A DNA stretch of 64,000 nt, taken from contig WBMZ01006410.1 in the NCBI GenBank assembly GCA_013400975.1, positions 1 to 64,000 on the forward strand. Reading direction: 5' to 3'. The notes below the pieces were generated by a model. That model was not told the DNA's origin and did not search any database. It saw only the letters and a list, made by a program, of their open reading frames with translations. The stretch comes from Atrichornis clamosus. Lineage: Eukaryota; Chordata; Aves; Passeriformes; Menuridae. Positions within the stretch are counted from its first letter, which is position 1; the number at the start of each line of letters is the position of its first letter. The translations under genes were made by a program, and so were the position numbers. Shown piece after piece: positions 38,671-52,100 of the stretch.

Positions 38671-38782
38671 CATTGGTATTATAATTTATTATAATAATAC
38701 AGATTCATTATAAACCAAGANTTTGTCATTGGTATTATAATTTATTGTATAAGAACTCTTACAGATTCATTATAAACCAAGA
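38671..38782 (+). repeat. Tandem duplication of about 50-56 bp with an N at the junction
   Basis: Copy 1 (38671-38720) and copy 2 (38727-38782) both begin 'cattggtattataatttatt' and both end 'acagattcattataaacca' plus 'aga'. Copy 2 differs mainly by a changed and longer middle part ('gtataagaactctt' in place of 'ataataat'). The single unresolved base at 38721 lies exactly between the copies. It may be a true duplication, or a contig overlap that was not merged. Confidence 0.85.
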
Positions 38783-38873
38783 GAACTAATTTTAAGAGCA
38801 ATCTACACACAGCTTTTGTTATTTTTGTCATCTGAAGTAAGGAGCAATGACATTTAATTAATACTTTAGGGAA

Positions 38874-38919
38874 AGTTGTTGTCTTGAACCATTAGCTAGT
38901 TGTTGTCTTGAACCATTAG
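38874..38919 (+). repeat. 24-bp tandem duplication
   Basis: 'agttgttgtcttgaaccatt' plus 'agct' at 38874-38897 is repeated immediately, with 22 of 22 comparable bases identical. It lies about 90 bp after the previous duplication. Confidence 0.9.
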
Positions 38920-39505
38920 TAGCTTCATCATGTTGGCATCCAAAAAACATTTACTAAATTGTTGAAGTGTAACTAGTGTTCCTTTTCATGGCACAATAAA
39001 GGGACCAAACTTACAACATATAAAGTTGCATGGGAGTTAAAAGGCAGAAAAAAATGATACTGACTTATGTCAAATTGCATTAATTGGGGAGTTTATTTAA
39101 TTAAAGTTGTAGCAAGACAAAATGTTTGAACACCATCATAGAAAACATGTCAGGAGGTTGTTGGTAATCATAGATTAAGATTTACTTTATTCTCTACAGG
39201 TTTCTTTGACCAAGGAAGTGCAATAAAAGATGTATTTACTCAGTACTGAAAGAAGTATATTTCTTGGTTTTGATCTGTTACGTAATAAGTTCTTCAACTT
39301 CTATAATATTGAGGTAAACACAAGATATATAGGGCAAATATGGGATATAGATTTTTTTGTTTGTTTTGCTTTTTCTTTGCTTCTCTGTTGGCCCCTAAAT
39401 ATATTTTCCCCAATATTTTCCAGTTGAGGGAAAAGCTACACTGCAATACTTTTTCATTGAAATTGCAGGAAAATGGTTTCAGCAGTTCTAATCTTGATTA
39501 CCTGC

Positions 39506-39548
39506 CAGCTGGAGGCAGGCAGCTGCCAGTTCCCCACCCCTCCAGCTG
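39506..39548. promoter_or_regulatory. Cluster of three CAGCTG E-boxes
   Basis: Exact CAGCTG words lie at 39506-39511, 39520-39525 and 39543-39548, within a GC-richer patch of otherwise AT-rich DNA. CAGCTG is a preferred site for several bHLH factors. Function is inferred from clustering only. Confidence 0.3.
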
Positions 39549-42500
39549 CTTCTAGAGCTGGGCTGGATTTAGCGGAGTTGTTGTAGCATGGTTGAGAGAG
39601 GCAACTGATGGGGATGGCTTTGCAAATGCCTGCTGTGGTTTTGGAAAGCTGCACACAAGAACATTTGATTCGAAGGCTAGCTTATACACCTGGAAAAATT
39701 CTGATGAAAAGAGCGTGTTCAGCCATTTTTTGTTCTATTTTATATTTGTTTGTTTGCTGTGAATCTAATTACAAAGCTGGGTGTGACATTCAGAATGCAG
39801 GAGGGAATTTAGTATTAGTTAACAGTAGAGATGGCTCTTCTGCAAGCTAACTTGAAGCTTTCTAAATGAGCATTTTCTGTAAACAAGTGTAAAAGGCAGT
39901 CAGATCTGCAATTGGAGGGATTGTTGGCTTGGTCTCTGCGTGCTGTAGCAGAGAGCACATATTTGGTTCTTGAGCTTTTTTCTTTTCAATTAAAAGTTCT
40001 ATTAAAAAGAATTTTATGCTTGTACCTTGATTGTGACTAGAAATGAGGATAAGGGATCTGCAGAAAGATACTTCTGTAAAAGTGGTTCAGAAAATGTGAA
40101 GGTAAAAGATGTGTTGTTATTTGGATGTGATTTTGGTGGGGGTGCCTCTCATTTGGGAACTGGTGGTCAGCTGAGGTTTTTCTAAAAGAGTCAGTGAAAG
40201 TGGTAGGTGAAGGACAATAAGGTAGTCAAGACTGGCGTGGATTTTGGTGTTTAAGTTTGGGTAATGCCATATTTTGTATGTGTATAAGCTGTTCTTTGTA
40301 GTTTTATTATTGTTATAATATCACTGTTCCTCGGATATATCTTTATTCCTTCCCCTGCCCTTCTGTCTGTGATGCATCTGCTCCATTCTGTTCATGATTT
40401 GCTATTGAATAGATCTGTGATGCGATTTTTCAAAATCTCACTTTATTACGAGAAAGTTCATTGTCTAGAAAATTCCAGTCCACTGTAACTACGTGTGCTT
40501 CCACAGCACATCCCTTCCCTCATCGCTGTCCTCCATCACAATCCATCTTTCGCCTCATCTGTCCAACATTTCCTGATGCAAACATTAAATGTGGAAATAA
40601 ACAAAGTCTGTAAGGAATGGAAAAACTCTAATTAGGAAATAAAAACTGTCAGTGGGAGATGAGTGAGTAGAAGAAGGAGTGATTGCAGGGAACCCTCTAG
40701 CAGCTCTGCTCCTTAGCAGCTTTCACCCCAGCATCTTTTTAATATTTCTTTGCTGGTTCATTTGGGGAAATACTGCTGAGATCTGGGTAAGCAGAGGATA
40801 AAAAAACATCTGAGGTCAAAAATCACTGGCGTAAGAGGTTTGGAGCTAAGAAGGCAGCATCAAATAATGGAAATAATTGGGTAGTTTCTCTTTAGAAAAT
40901 GAAAGAAAATTCTCTGTGCTTAAAATTTGCAAGAGCCCTCTGCCTGAAAATATTTGTCTGGCTGTCTGGAATTTGTAGACTGTAGTTCATTAGCTGTTGA
41001 GACTGAGATGAACACTGACAGTTTAATGAAATAGTTTTTAAAGGTATATTTTATTTTAATGCATTTCCTAAGCATGAAAGGAAACACCCTAATAAGAAAA
41101 TACTGTAGAAGATCGATCTGTGTTCTGAATGTATTGTGTTAAATATTAAACCAAAATTCAATCTTCAAAGTTTGAAAAAGAAATGTATAAGCCTTAATGT
41201 GACCTTAAATACAACACTGCCATCAGTGCTTTTATGATAAATTGCCAAAAGCAATAATCTGTCTCTGTAATCAGATATGGCTGTAGTATCTGTGAGCTAC
41301 ATTTCTGCTTATGCAGAGGGCTCCATTCAATTCATCAAAAAAGTGGGTTTAAAAGCAAATACAATCTGTTAAGATGCAAGACCTGGCAAGTTCTGTGTTT
41401 CTTCAGTAGTATAGAATCTGATCTGCTTTAGTTGTTGATGGAATTAAACTTTTCCCTAGATATGTGTGATATTACTTTTTAAAGAGGCACCAAAAGCTGG
41501 CGAGCAGATGAAAGAGGAAATGTTTTAAAATATTTTACTTTAAAGTACAAAGTGGGGTATGTGTGTGTGTTGATGTGTTAAATGGATGCCTGCATATTGT
41601 TAACTACTGGAATTGGCGAGTACTCATCTCTGTTAGTTTCATGGTTTTAGCCAGGTTTTTAAGCTTATGAATTAGTTATGGAAGGGAAGAGTGGGCATCT
41701 GCAGAAGAAACTTCAGTGCTGTCTCTGGCCTCAATCTGAAGAGAAACCTGGGAGACATGGTTGCACCCAAGAATGTTTTCATTTGTCTGAGGAAAAAGCC
41801 CAGATGGGTATCCTGCTAAATAAATGAAGACGTAGTCATTGGGATGGTAAGGACAGCAGATATGCTATGTAAATCTGGCAGGGAGTGGGATGGTTCTAAA
41901 GGTGAGTCAGGCAGGGCTGGTGAGACTGGAGGTTACCCTGGCAGATCTGCTGTGTGGGAACAGATGAACAAGAAGAAGGGTCAGTTCAAAATCTAAAAAT
42001 ATACATGATTTTAATAATATATTTCAATATCCATTAAAGTTGGTAAAGAGACTAATTTTATCTTGATGTCCTTGACTGAGACAAAATCTTTGGGTCAGCT
42101 CCCTTAAAATTCATGAGGTATATGCTACTCCAGATCCCTGATCTGGTTTTCTTTTAATTACTTTTTAAGAAAAAGTAACAATTTTATTGCTGCTTTGATT
42201 TGCTACAGGAACTTAATAACAATTCGATATTGGAAGGTTTTGAACAAGTTTATCTCAGATCACACACCACTTCAAAATTTGGGTTTGTTTTTCCTTAATT
42301 TTGTGTTGTACAGAAAAAATAAATTAAAATGTTTTAAAAACAGGAATGCTCTTTTGTGTTCAGACTATAACTTAATATTATAAATTAATTTATGAAGTAC
42401 AGACTGGCATGAATCCTTGTTATCCTTTGGTTTTAACACTACTCGTTATGGATAATAAAATAAGCAAGCGTATATTACGGTTGAGCATATATAATGCTTC

Positions 42501-45500
42501 ATTAAAGTAGTTATCGTCCTGTTTTGAAATGACACCATGTTTATTTTAGCAATATTGATTAATTAGGTTTCTGTTTAATGATTCATGTGCAAGGTGGAGG
42601 ATATCTGGCTGTATACAGCACAAAGTACTTACTGAAGTGAAGATTGGGTTGAGTGCAGCAGGTCCCTGCCTATACAGCTTGAAAATGTATTTAAATCCCT
42701 GGAAGTTCAGAGCCTCATAGACAAAAACACAGACAGGAGAATGTTGATGTTTTGGAAGTGGGAAAATGAGAGAGGCTGGCTTTTTTAGAGGCAGGCATCA
42801 TTATTTGAAAAAACAGCACCACCAAACCAAAGCGAGAGAGATGAGTTAGGGTAGTTATCTGAGATTGCTTTGAGTTTCTTGTAGATAATTCTGTCTAAAT
42901 CAGGAATAAATTACTTTACAATTTCTAAACAAATTTAGAAGGCTGTCTGAATTGGCTATCATGAACTGAGAACATGTGCCTATTTTGTATATGTTAAAGC
43001 AATTTAGGATTTCATGGTGTGTGAAAGCGTTTGTAGGACATTGCAGTTAAGAAACCATGACATTCAAAAGCTATTTTGTGGTTGATATGTTCTTAATGAT
43101 TGGAACTTATTTTAGAACAGGGCTGTTGAAGGCTGTCTGAAGTTATCTGTGTGCGTTACTATTTTTTGCACTGACCCTAGTCCTTGTAGAAATAGACTTA
43201 TCCACAAACAGTGGTAAGTTTTTATGTTAAATGGCCTAGTCTATTTCTGTTGCCTTAATCTTGTCCTTATGAGTTTGTATAAATCTGGTTCCTTCATTGT
43301 TATGCATCACACAAAAGGTACTAAAAATAACTTTAATTTTTTAGTGCATACTGAAACAGAGATAAAAAGATGAAGTATGTTTTGTTTTATGTAACTCCTG
43401 CTAGGCTAATATTACTCCTTTTTAATGTCATTTTGTGACAACACACCCAGCTAAAGCTGTAGAACCTTAAATACCACCCACACAAATAGTCTCTGATTCC
43501 TGCAAGGAGTCATTTTCCTTAAGTATCTATCCAACAGATGGATCACATCTTCCTTGTACGGCAGAAACAGTTAAAGTAGGATGGAGCCACAGGAACATTA
43601 TATTACAATGCAGTTTCAATTCATTTTACTTCCTATCTTGTGACTTGCATAACATCTTGAGACACTGGTGATCGTCCCTTTTTAGTAGCCATAAAAATGT
43701 TCATACTGTTTTATGTGTTCCTTTCTTTTAAACCTCTTGTCTGGCTTGGAAATTTAGTATGAAGGACTTTGGTCTGAATAGCCATTGCAAAGTTCAGATA
43801 AGAGTGGGAAAGGGTTGTGTTGCTGGACTGAATAATTTTTTTGGCAGAGAGTTCATGGAAAAACAGTCATTCAAGCTTCAACTTTTAAATACATGCAAGA
43901 TGCTATGATAATAGTGCATGGAAAAATGGAGAAGAGAGTTACTACTCTGTAATTTTGATAGGTACATGCCTGAATACATATTACGCCATTTGTAAGGAAT
44001 TTTTGGAATAAAATTTTGTTGGATTTTTTTCCTTGTCAGGATACCGTATATGCAGGCTGCCTGGAGTGGATGCATTCGCTTCTCTCTTTAGCCAGCAAAA
44101 CTGCAACGTCCTGATGTTGATAATGGCTAGAATGGTCTTAAATACTAGACCGTGAAATAGGTTTTTCATGGGAGATGGGAACAAAGCTGATCTGACAAGC
44201 ATTGCATCATAAATGAAAAGGAAGTCTTGCTTTCTAACTTGTCTCATGGCTCTGTAATTCCTCTGTTTTCTTTCCAAAAATCATTTACTGCTAATTTAAC
44301 TCCGAAGATCTTGGCAAGCTTTTTTTTGGTTTGTCTTTCCTTATTGCAAATTCCCCCCAATGTTTTGATCATGATCTCTGCTTTTCGTAGATTGACAGCA
44401 TATATTCCTGCAACTGCTTTGCATATGTTAAGTAAATTTCAAGTTTAAGTACATGGAGGTAGTAGTGCATTTTAGTTAATAATCCTCCACCGTGTATTAA
44501 CTCTGTACTGTTAAACCTGGTTTTAATTAAACTTAAATTAGCCTACAGCCTGCCACTGTGGGTCCTGTAAGCTGACATTTAATATACACACTAGTTAAAT
44601 AGACAGGAGTGAGACCAGTCAGATCCATTATTAGTAATGTCCTCTGATGAAAATGAGAGGAGATCTGAACTCTTGATCCTTGATTGTGTAAATGAGGGCA
44701 GATGAAATACTGGAACATGCTTAGGGGGAAGGTACAAAAAGTGGGAATGAAGTGCTAAATGCTGAGTTGCGTGGGATCAGAGCTGGGACATGGCCAGCTG
44801 GAGAAGCGGAAGAAAGGAGCAGACAAAAAAAGTAAGAAAGCTCTGGAATGCAGCCATGAGACAATAAGGATGTGGGGAGGGATTTCAGTGGAGAATGATC
44901 AAATGGTGGGTTAAATATTGCCCCATGTGACTACGAGTTAATGGATGTTATGGATTAATGGAGCAGGGATACCTGGAGCATGCCAGGGTTGTGAAGTCCC
45001 TGCATGCTAATGAGGGATAAAGTGCTGCTCCACAGTCATCAGAGAGACAGGGAGCAACACTACTGAGAGGCTGTATTTCTACCATCTTAGTATTTCAAAG
45101 AAGATGAGATCTGTTTCTTGGGTTTGGGTTGGGAGGGGCAGTGTTTCGTGGAGTTCTTTTGTGTCTGTTGTTTGTTTTTCCCCCCTCTCCACAAGCTCTT
45201 AAATCTGTGAAAACACCTGGACTTCAGTGCAATTACTCCCTATATGGCTGAAGTGAACAATATCCATTTTTTATAGAAACACAGGAACTACCATAATAAC
45301 TCCATTGCCTCACTCTCTTCATTTGCAGTAATGCTTGGGACAATATTTCCACCCCATGAGGTTTTTTGGAAGCGTCGTTTTAATAGATTTTACCTGGAAA
45401 TAACCTTTTTAAAGGAAAAAATAGAAACTACTTCAGGATAAGGTAAATTCATCTTTGGGAATATAATATAATCACTCAATATTCTTTGAAGAGAACTAGG

Positions 45501-45714
45501 TTGGAAACCTCTTTGGTTTATAAATATCTTTGTACCACTAGCCCTGAGACACTTTACAGCTCTTTTCCTAGTGGCAAAACATAATCATCATGTTTTTTCT
45601 TTGTTCCAGGAAAAGATTCTTGGAGTTGAGATCTGTTGTTCTGATGCTGGATGGTCACCACTGATGTTTATAACATGCATATTGCATATTTTCCCCTATC
45701 ACCGTCTCATTTTC

Positions 45715-45800
45715 TTTCATTATTACCTCCTCAGTTTTCCTTGGGGAAAGGCAGAAGAAGATGCAGAGAAATTAAATGACATTAATTCAACTGTACCTAC
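45715..45800 (-). mobile_element. Possible MIR-type SINE fragment
   Basis: The plus-strand run 'cattattacctcctcagttt' followed by 'ggggaaaggcag' and 'gcagagaaattaaatgac' follows the order of the reverse-complemented MIR consensus (attattatcccc...ttttacag...ggggaaactgaggc...agagaggttaagtgac). Divergence is high, as expected for an element older than birds. Confidence 0.42.
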
Positions 45801-47195
45801 ACTAATGTTGTTCTGGAAAAAGTATGTTTGCTTTTCTGTTCTGCAGTTTTATATGGAGTTATTCTCCCATCTCCATGGCTCATGAAGTGTAACTATGCAG
45901 TGTCCCACTGTAGTAGCCATGCATAATGCAGGATTTTTGCCTTAAAAAGTTCTCATGCATTAGAAACAATACACAATTACACACTGCTTTAAATGGTGTA
46001 ACAGGGGAATGAGGGCAAAGGAGAGAATCTATTTGGAATAACTTAGTTTCATAAAATATTTGTTTACAGTACAACTTTTAATAATTAATATAGGGATTAA
46101 AACATTTTGCTTATCTTCTTCTTCCAGCAGTAGGGTCAGCACCTATAGCTACACAGAAGGAAGCCAGAAAAGCTTCCGGACGCAAAGCTGGCAAATACAG
46201 TGCTTCAGCTGCAACCTCAGCATATGCTTTAAAACTCCATACATTATGGCACTAATGGGAATGTGTTTGGGGTTTTTTTTCTGGCCAGATCACCAGTGTG
46301 CTGTTTAAGCTCCCTTTTTCTTCTGAATGTCGTTTTTTCCTTTTGGTATTATAGAATGTGTATGCCAAAACCTTTATGTAGCTTTTAATACAATAGGAAT
46401 TGTTCCTGCTGCTCTTCTGTTACAAAGCTTGTTTACCTTCAGGAGTCAGATAAGCCATTTGTGAACTAAAAATATCGTTTCTCTGTAGTACATTCCTTAG
46501 TAGCTCTGTTGTTTACGTTGGTGTTGCAGTATATTCAATCTAAAACTGAGCTTTCAAATGTAGATACTTGATCGGTTGTCTTGATACTTGGCTGTCGTTC
46601 TATTTTTATTATTTAAACAAATATAAGTAGAAGCTGCAGGTGAGCACTGTGTTCTCTTAAAAATGTTTTCCTTAAGCTCTAGGTTTTGAAAGCTTTGAAA
46701 TGCATAATTTTTTTTTCTTCTTCTTTTAGGACAGTAAAATAGGAAAAGACTCCTAGATTAACCTTGTTTATGGATTGTTGGCAGGAAGAATAAAATCCAA
46801 TGCCTCATAAAGCATTGGAAAAGCTCTTCTTATGGATGAATCTTCTAAAATTTTGAATACACTCAAAGGAGCAAGCAAATGCCTTGAAAGCATTGAATTT
46901 TAAAATTTATATTACTTTTTCCTTCATTATTCACATTGATTTAAACGTAAGATCATGGCAGATTTGCCATAAGTATACTCGATCAATTTTGTTTATATGG
47001 CTAAATATTGAAGTGGCATGAATACTGCTTAGAGAAATGCAGAAGGCAGATAATTTAAATAATCTATTTCCCAAGAGAAAAACATGAAAAATATTTGTGC
47101 TAAAATAGAAAGGTCTAAAGGTAATTGTAGCGATGGGGAGTAATGTGATTATCTCATAGGCACCTACTTCTAAGAGAAGGTTGGTTGAGAACTGC

Positions 47196-47215
47196 AAAAA
47201 AAAAAAAAAAAAAAA
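47196..47215 (+). repeat. A20 homopolymer
   Basis: Twenty uninterrupted A. The upstream sequence does not resemble a known gene or retroelement, so a retrocopy tail is not established. Confidence 0.9.
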
Positions 47216-48959
47216 GAGTTCAAGTCTCCTGTTTCCATAAATATTTAGATAAAAGAGAATTACCATGTAATAGACATACAGCAAAGCAAAGAAATTGTGC
47301 ACTTTGATTTGCCATGTTGTAACTGAACCATGGTATTGGATTTATATCTGGAATTACTCAACTTCACTTTGAGCATCTCAAATTTCAGTAGTAAAAGGGA
47401 CTAATAATTACCACAGATAAATATAGATTTGATGGAAATCTGATAAATAATTAAGGTAAAAATATGATAAATCCAAAAGCATATGAATTATCAAGACACA
47501 ATCTACTTCTTCAGTCTGTGGTGAAAGGAAATTTTTTATATTTGTGAACAACAAGCATGTTTTTGAAAAACTAAATTTAAGTGAACAGTCGTGTCATTAT
47601 TTGGGTGGACTGCTGATGTGTGTGTAGGCTTGTAAGATCAAGCTATTAGTACTGCTGTGCTAATTAAATAAGGACATGTCAAACATACAGGTAAACACTC
47701 CTGTAGCGTAGATAGGGCTTCTGATGTTTTGTGTGTCCCAGTCAGTAAAATGGTTTCTTAGTAAGATTTTCATTTTTACCTTTATTTTCTGCTCCAACTC
47801 AGAAGCCCAGAAATGGCACAGAGAAAACTGCACTTGCAACAAGTGCAATTTAATACCTGCCAAATTTCTATTCAGGCCAGTAGGTTTGGGCTCTTTTTGG
47901 AGGCTTAGATCTAAGTATCTTTTTAGTATGTATGAATATTTTAATCTATTTTTATGCCTTAAGAGACAGGAAAGAGAAGGATGTAATGCTAACAATAGAA
48001 TATCACCTTTACCCAGAGGCACAAGAGATCAAAAAATTTGTGTTTCTTGCATCTGGGAGACCAGATGTTGCACCCAATTTCATAAATATATGCCTGTGCA
48101 CAGTGACCACTGATACAATGTACACATAACACATCTTAACAAAACTTTGGTGTACACAGACAGTATAGATTCTGATAATTTATGCAAAAAGTACTGTAGG
48201 CAACTGGCTTGCTATGATTCTGTTTAGCATTTCTGAGGGATTATCTTCACTTTGGTAATGTTGTTTTCTCTTGAGGAATGCTTTTATAGCTTTCAAGCAG
48301 ACAAACTGAAACGATAATGCTCATGTTTCAGTTGGGAAACTGCTTGCTGTCAGGATCTGACATGGCTTTTACTTGTGCCGTAATTACATGAATTCATGAC
48401 AAGATCGTGAAATCAACAGAAGGTTTTAAGATTTTTAGTGTTTGAGGCAGAGAGATGTTTGGATATAACCAGACTGAGAAACATTCAGCTAGTTTTATAT
48501 TTAGACTATACTAAACCAAATTGAAATGTCTGGGTGAAAAAAATGTGCATGCACATTGCACCTTCTTTAAGACAAATACGCTAAATTTTTAGTTTCAATT
48601 TTAAAAAGCTTGGATGTTCTTTGTTTTCTTTAGGGTTTAAGGTTGGTGTTGTTATTGGTTTTGTGGAGAGTTTATCATCATGATCCACAGTGTCAAATAT
48701 ATCATAAAAATTACCATGAAATGTATTTACTAGCTACAATGTGCTATAATGTTAGAGGATAGCTTTTTTTAAACTTTCTTTCAATACATTATAATACATT
48801 ATATTTAAGAACTTCTGTAGGTTTATTGGTATATACTTTCTGGAAAGAAAAAGACTGTCAGCCTACTGAAGCTGAGCAATTTTCAGGTGAACAGATAAAT
48901 CAGTGCATGTTTGTAGGGATAATTAGTGGTTGCAGTTGCCACTTGCCCTCAGTAGAATT

Positions 48960-49150
48960 TTAAGCACTGGAATAATTTTAAACACTGACTAATTAATCGC
49001 TGCCACACTGCTGTGAGGCAGATAAGAAATGCCGTATTGTACAACCATGGTAAGATCATAACCTAAGGCACAAGTATGCTAAGTGTGTAGGTAAGACAGG
49101 ATTATCATCCAGTACACCTGAATTTCAGTCAGTCGTGTGCTTGAGCACTA
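48960..49150 (-). mobile_element. MIR-type ancient SINE
   Basis: Reading the plus strand, the ordered landmarks of the reverse-complemented MIR family are visible. 'actgactaattaatcgctgc' and 'ctgtgaggcagataag' correspond to the 'attaattaatcctcacaa...ctgtgaggtaggtaag' part. 'aacctaaggcacaag' and 'gctaagtg' follow the 'actgaggcacagag...ttaagtgac' part. 'acctgaatttcagtcagtc' and 'gtgcttgagcactaac' follow the 'cctgactcccagtc...ctaaccactag' part. All segments are in the right order and spacing over about 190 bp. This is a recalled consensus, but the agreement along the length is strong. Confidence 0.65.
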
Positions 49151-52100
49151 ACACTCATCTGAACTAGAAGAATTAGCAAAGAGTTTGCATCTCAGAAAAA
49201 ATCCACAACTCACCTTATTATCAGAGAATTTCGCATTTTTGCTCTTCAGTATCTTGGTAAGATCAGGCTGTTCTGTGGCTTCGGGTCATTCACCTGTCTT
49301 TTCCATGCGTATATATGCAGTTAAATGAAGTTAGAGGTAGACCTGTGGCACATAGAGTTTTGTACATTTGATTTTATAACAATGTGATCCCAGTACCATA
49401 CAAACTTACATTTGCTTAATAAGGCCTCTGTCCATTAGGCGGTGGGGCCTTGAGCTGAAAGAATAATTTTAAAGATAATAATAATTAAAAAAGGATAAAA
49501 TAGTAGTCCAAGTGTTAGATACACTGTATTTGAGGTTTTTATGTCTGAGTTCATGTCACATCAGATCAATTATGCTTATTATTGCCCATTACACAGGAAA
49601 TACTATCTTTTTGTAAAGAGTCTGTCAGGCACAGCTTAAAGCTCTGAACACTTATTTTTCATCACAGACAGCTAAATTCTATTTCAGCTAGAGACTTCTC
49701 CAGTCAAAGAAACCCAATACTTGGAAATTCCCCCCAAATTAACCAAATAGTAAGTGTGTAGCTGTGTTTTGTTGTTCAGATCTGCACACAGATTGCATGA
49801 ATAACCTTAGTGAATTAAAGATGATTATATGCTATGGGTAGATATCAACAAGTACAAAGCAAAAGGAGAAGATATTTGATACCCTTTAAGACAAATTTTA
49901 TTAAAAGATCATCTCTTATTTAACAGTTAGAGGTATTAGGTAAAAAGGTAGTTAGTTAAATACTTTAGTTAAAACTTTTAGTTAAAACATTTCAGACTTT
50001 AAATAGTTTTTTGTTTATTTCAGGATAATTGTAATCTTTCAAAAGAAAATTACAAAAAGGATGCAACTTCTGTTTTAAAAAGTGAATGTCTAAATAGAGG
50101 GTTTGGGATTTCTGCCTCAATATCCTTGTATAAAATGTATTAAAACGAAGTTATACAAGTCACCACCAGTTTCTGCTATGGTTTTGAAAAAAAAGAAATC
50201 CTCTTTCTACCATGGAAAATGACATTGTAGTAAATAAACTTTTGGAACTTGAAATAGAAGTTTTTATGAATTTTTTTTAATATACTTCATATTGGCAAAA
50301 TGTACTAGCAATGAATATGCCAAGAAGGTAGTGAACCTTAGTCCTAACTAGGAGTTTGATCTTCATAATCGAGGAAAAGGATTTAGCTTTCATAGTGATA
50401 TCCTACTTTATTCTTCTCTGAAATTACCAAATGGACTGGCATTTTTCATGATAAATTTTTGAGGAGTGATATGGCCACTAATACAGTATCTCTCCAAGGA
50501 TGAACGGACCTGAGTGGACCACTAGTTTCACGTGATCTCTCTCTTCATTATGAAAAATTATAAGGAATCCATATCTGGTGTAAACAAAAACATAGTTTTT
50601 AACTATAAAACCTCAAATTAATTCATACTTCATATTTATAGAATTTGTAGAGCACAGTGCCTCAGACTGTGCAACTAAAACATAGGCTTCTTTACTCGCT
50701 TTTATGTTCATTGCTCTTGGTATATAGACTAGAGTCAGTATTTTAAAAAATATATAGTGTTCCTACCTACTCTATTTTTAGTGTAATAAAAATAGTTGCA
50801 ATTCCTGACTTTCTTACATCTAATTGAAATATTTTGAAGGTATTTTAAGATTCCTACCTCTCTACCAATCTATAGTTGTCCTATTTCTATTTATTCAAAT
50901 CAGCACCTTGTACTTGTTTAAGTGCAATAACCAGAAATTTTTACTTAGGATTTTTTTTTTCTTCAACTTATGAGCAAATCTTCACCATTTTGTATGATAA
51001 TACGGTGAAAAAAATTAATATAAATCTTTGTGACTGACATGAATGGTCAACAGCTGCTTGGCAGTACAGTAAGGGTATTTTGTGCATGTAGTATATATTT
51101 CTCTCTATATATATACATACACACACACACACACACACATATCCATAGATGCCTATAAATAAATAATTCTGAACAGTGGTCAGGATATCACAGGAAATTG
51201 CATTGGTATTTTATAAATCTTACAGATGTTTGAGTATTAAAATGCTCTAACACATAAATGACTTAAACAGTGATGTAGTGTCCACAGCTTTATGAATATT
51301 GAGTTGTATCCTTCCACTAACCTTGCAAGTGATACTTCGTTTTTAATAGGGATCCTAATGATGTTGAGGAAAATGTGCGAGTGAAAACCAGTGTTGCTTT
51401 TTGGATGCACAAATAATCATATCACTCGCAGATTTACACTGGAGAAGAACCCTATTCCACCTTTACCCAAAGGTGAAGGGAGATAATTCATATGGGGTTT
51501 GGAAAGGAGTTTGTTTTTTATATCCTAGCTACTTAAAACAGTAAAGTCTCTGTGGGACGTGCAAGTAACTGGTAAGGTTTGCCCTTAAGCAAGTTCACAG
51601 CCTTGTCAAGCCATCTATTTCCCATTCTTGTTAACAAATTTAATCAGTCGAGTTTCATTTATTCTTTGAATATACAATTTCAGATAGGGTCTCTTTTCTA
51701 TTGATTTTAATGCATATACACAAACATAAAATAGCAGATGTTTGTTTAGGGACATATATTTATAAAAGATTATGGGCCACAAGATGTTATATGCTGCAGT
51801 ATGTTAACTAAATGTAGTAATGCTTGCACTTTTCAAAACTATAGAAAGAGATACGAAGATGCTATGCTGAAGAGTGGAAACGTGATTTAATGTTCCTGTT
51901 TACTCGTGTCATTAAGCTCATTTCTGCACGCTTGATATTTTAGCTCTTGTTACTCTGAAGTCCTTTCTACATGTCCTGCCTAATGGGGCGCTCCTGGTTG
52001 GACTAAACTGGTCTTCGTTTTGAGAGTTCAATGTTTGGAAGATCTGTAACTTCCTTAGCAGTAAGCTCCATTTTGTTGCAATGGGAAGAGGACTGGGAGC

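Larger units (their letters stand above)
38783..48959. other. AT-rich non-coding stretch, no gene supported
   Basis: It contains the 24-bp duplication at 38874, an E-box cluster at 39506-39548, a possible old SINE fragment at 45715-45800 and A20 at 47196. At 47660-48113, frames of 129 and 120 codons overlap on opposite strands, without any family resemblance. GC-richer patches at 40490-40720 and 44640-45080 show nothing recognisable. Confidence 0.55.

Noticed and set aside
46931..47302. 123-codon minus-strand open frame
   Set aside because: It reads through the A20 tract as a polyphenylalanine run and has no family resemblance.
47660..48113. Overlapping open frames of 129 codons (plus) and 120 codons (minus)
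   Set aside because: Neither peptide shows a domain, signal or balanced composition. A frame this long is expected about once by chance in 64 kb on two strands.
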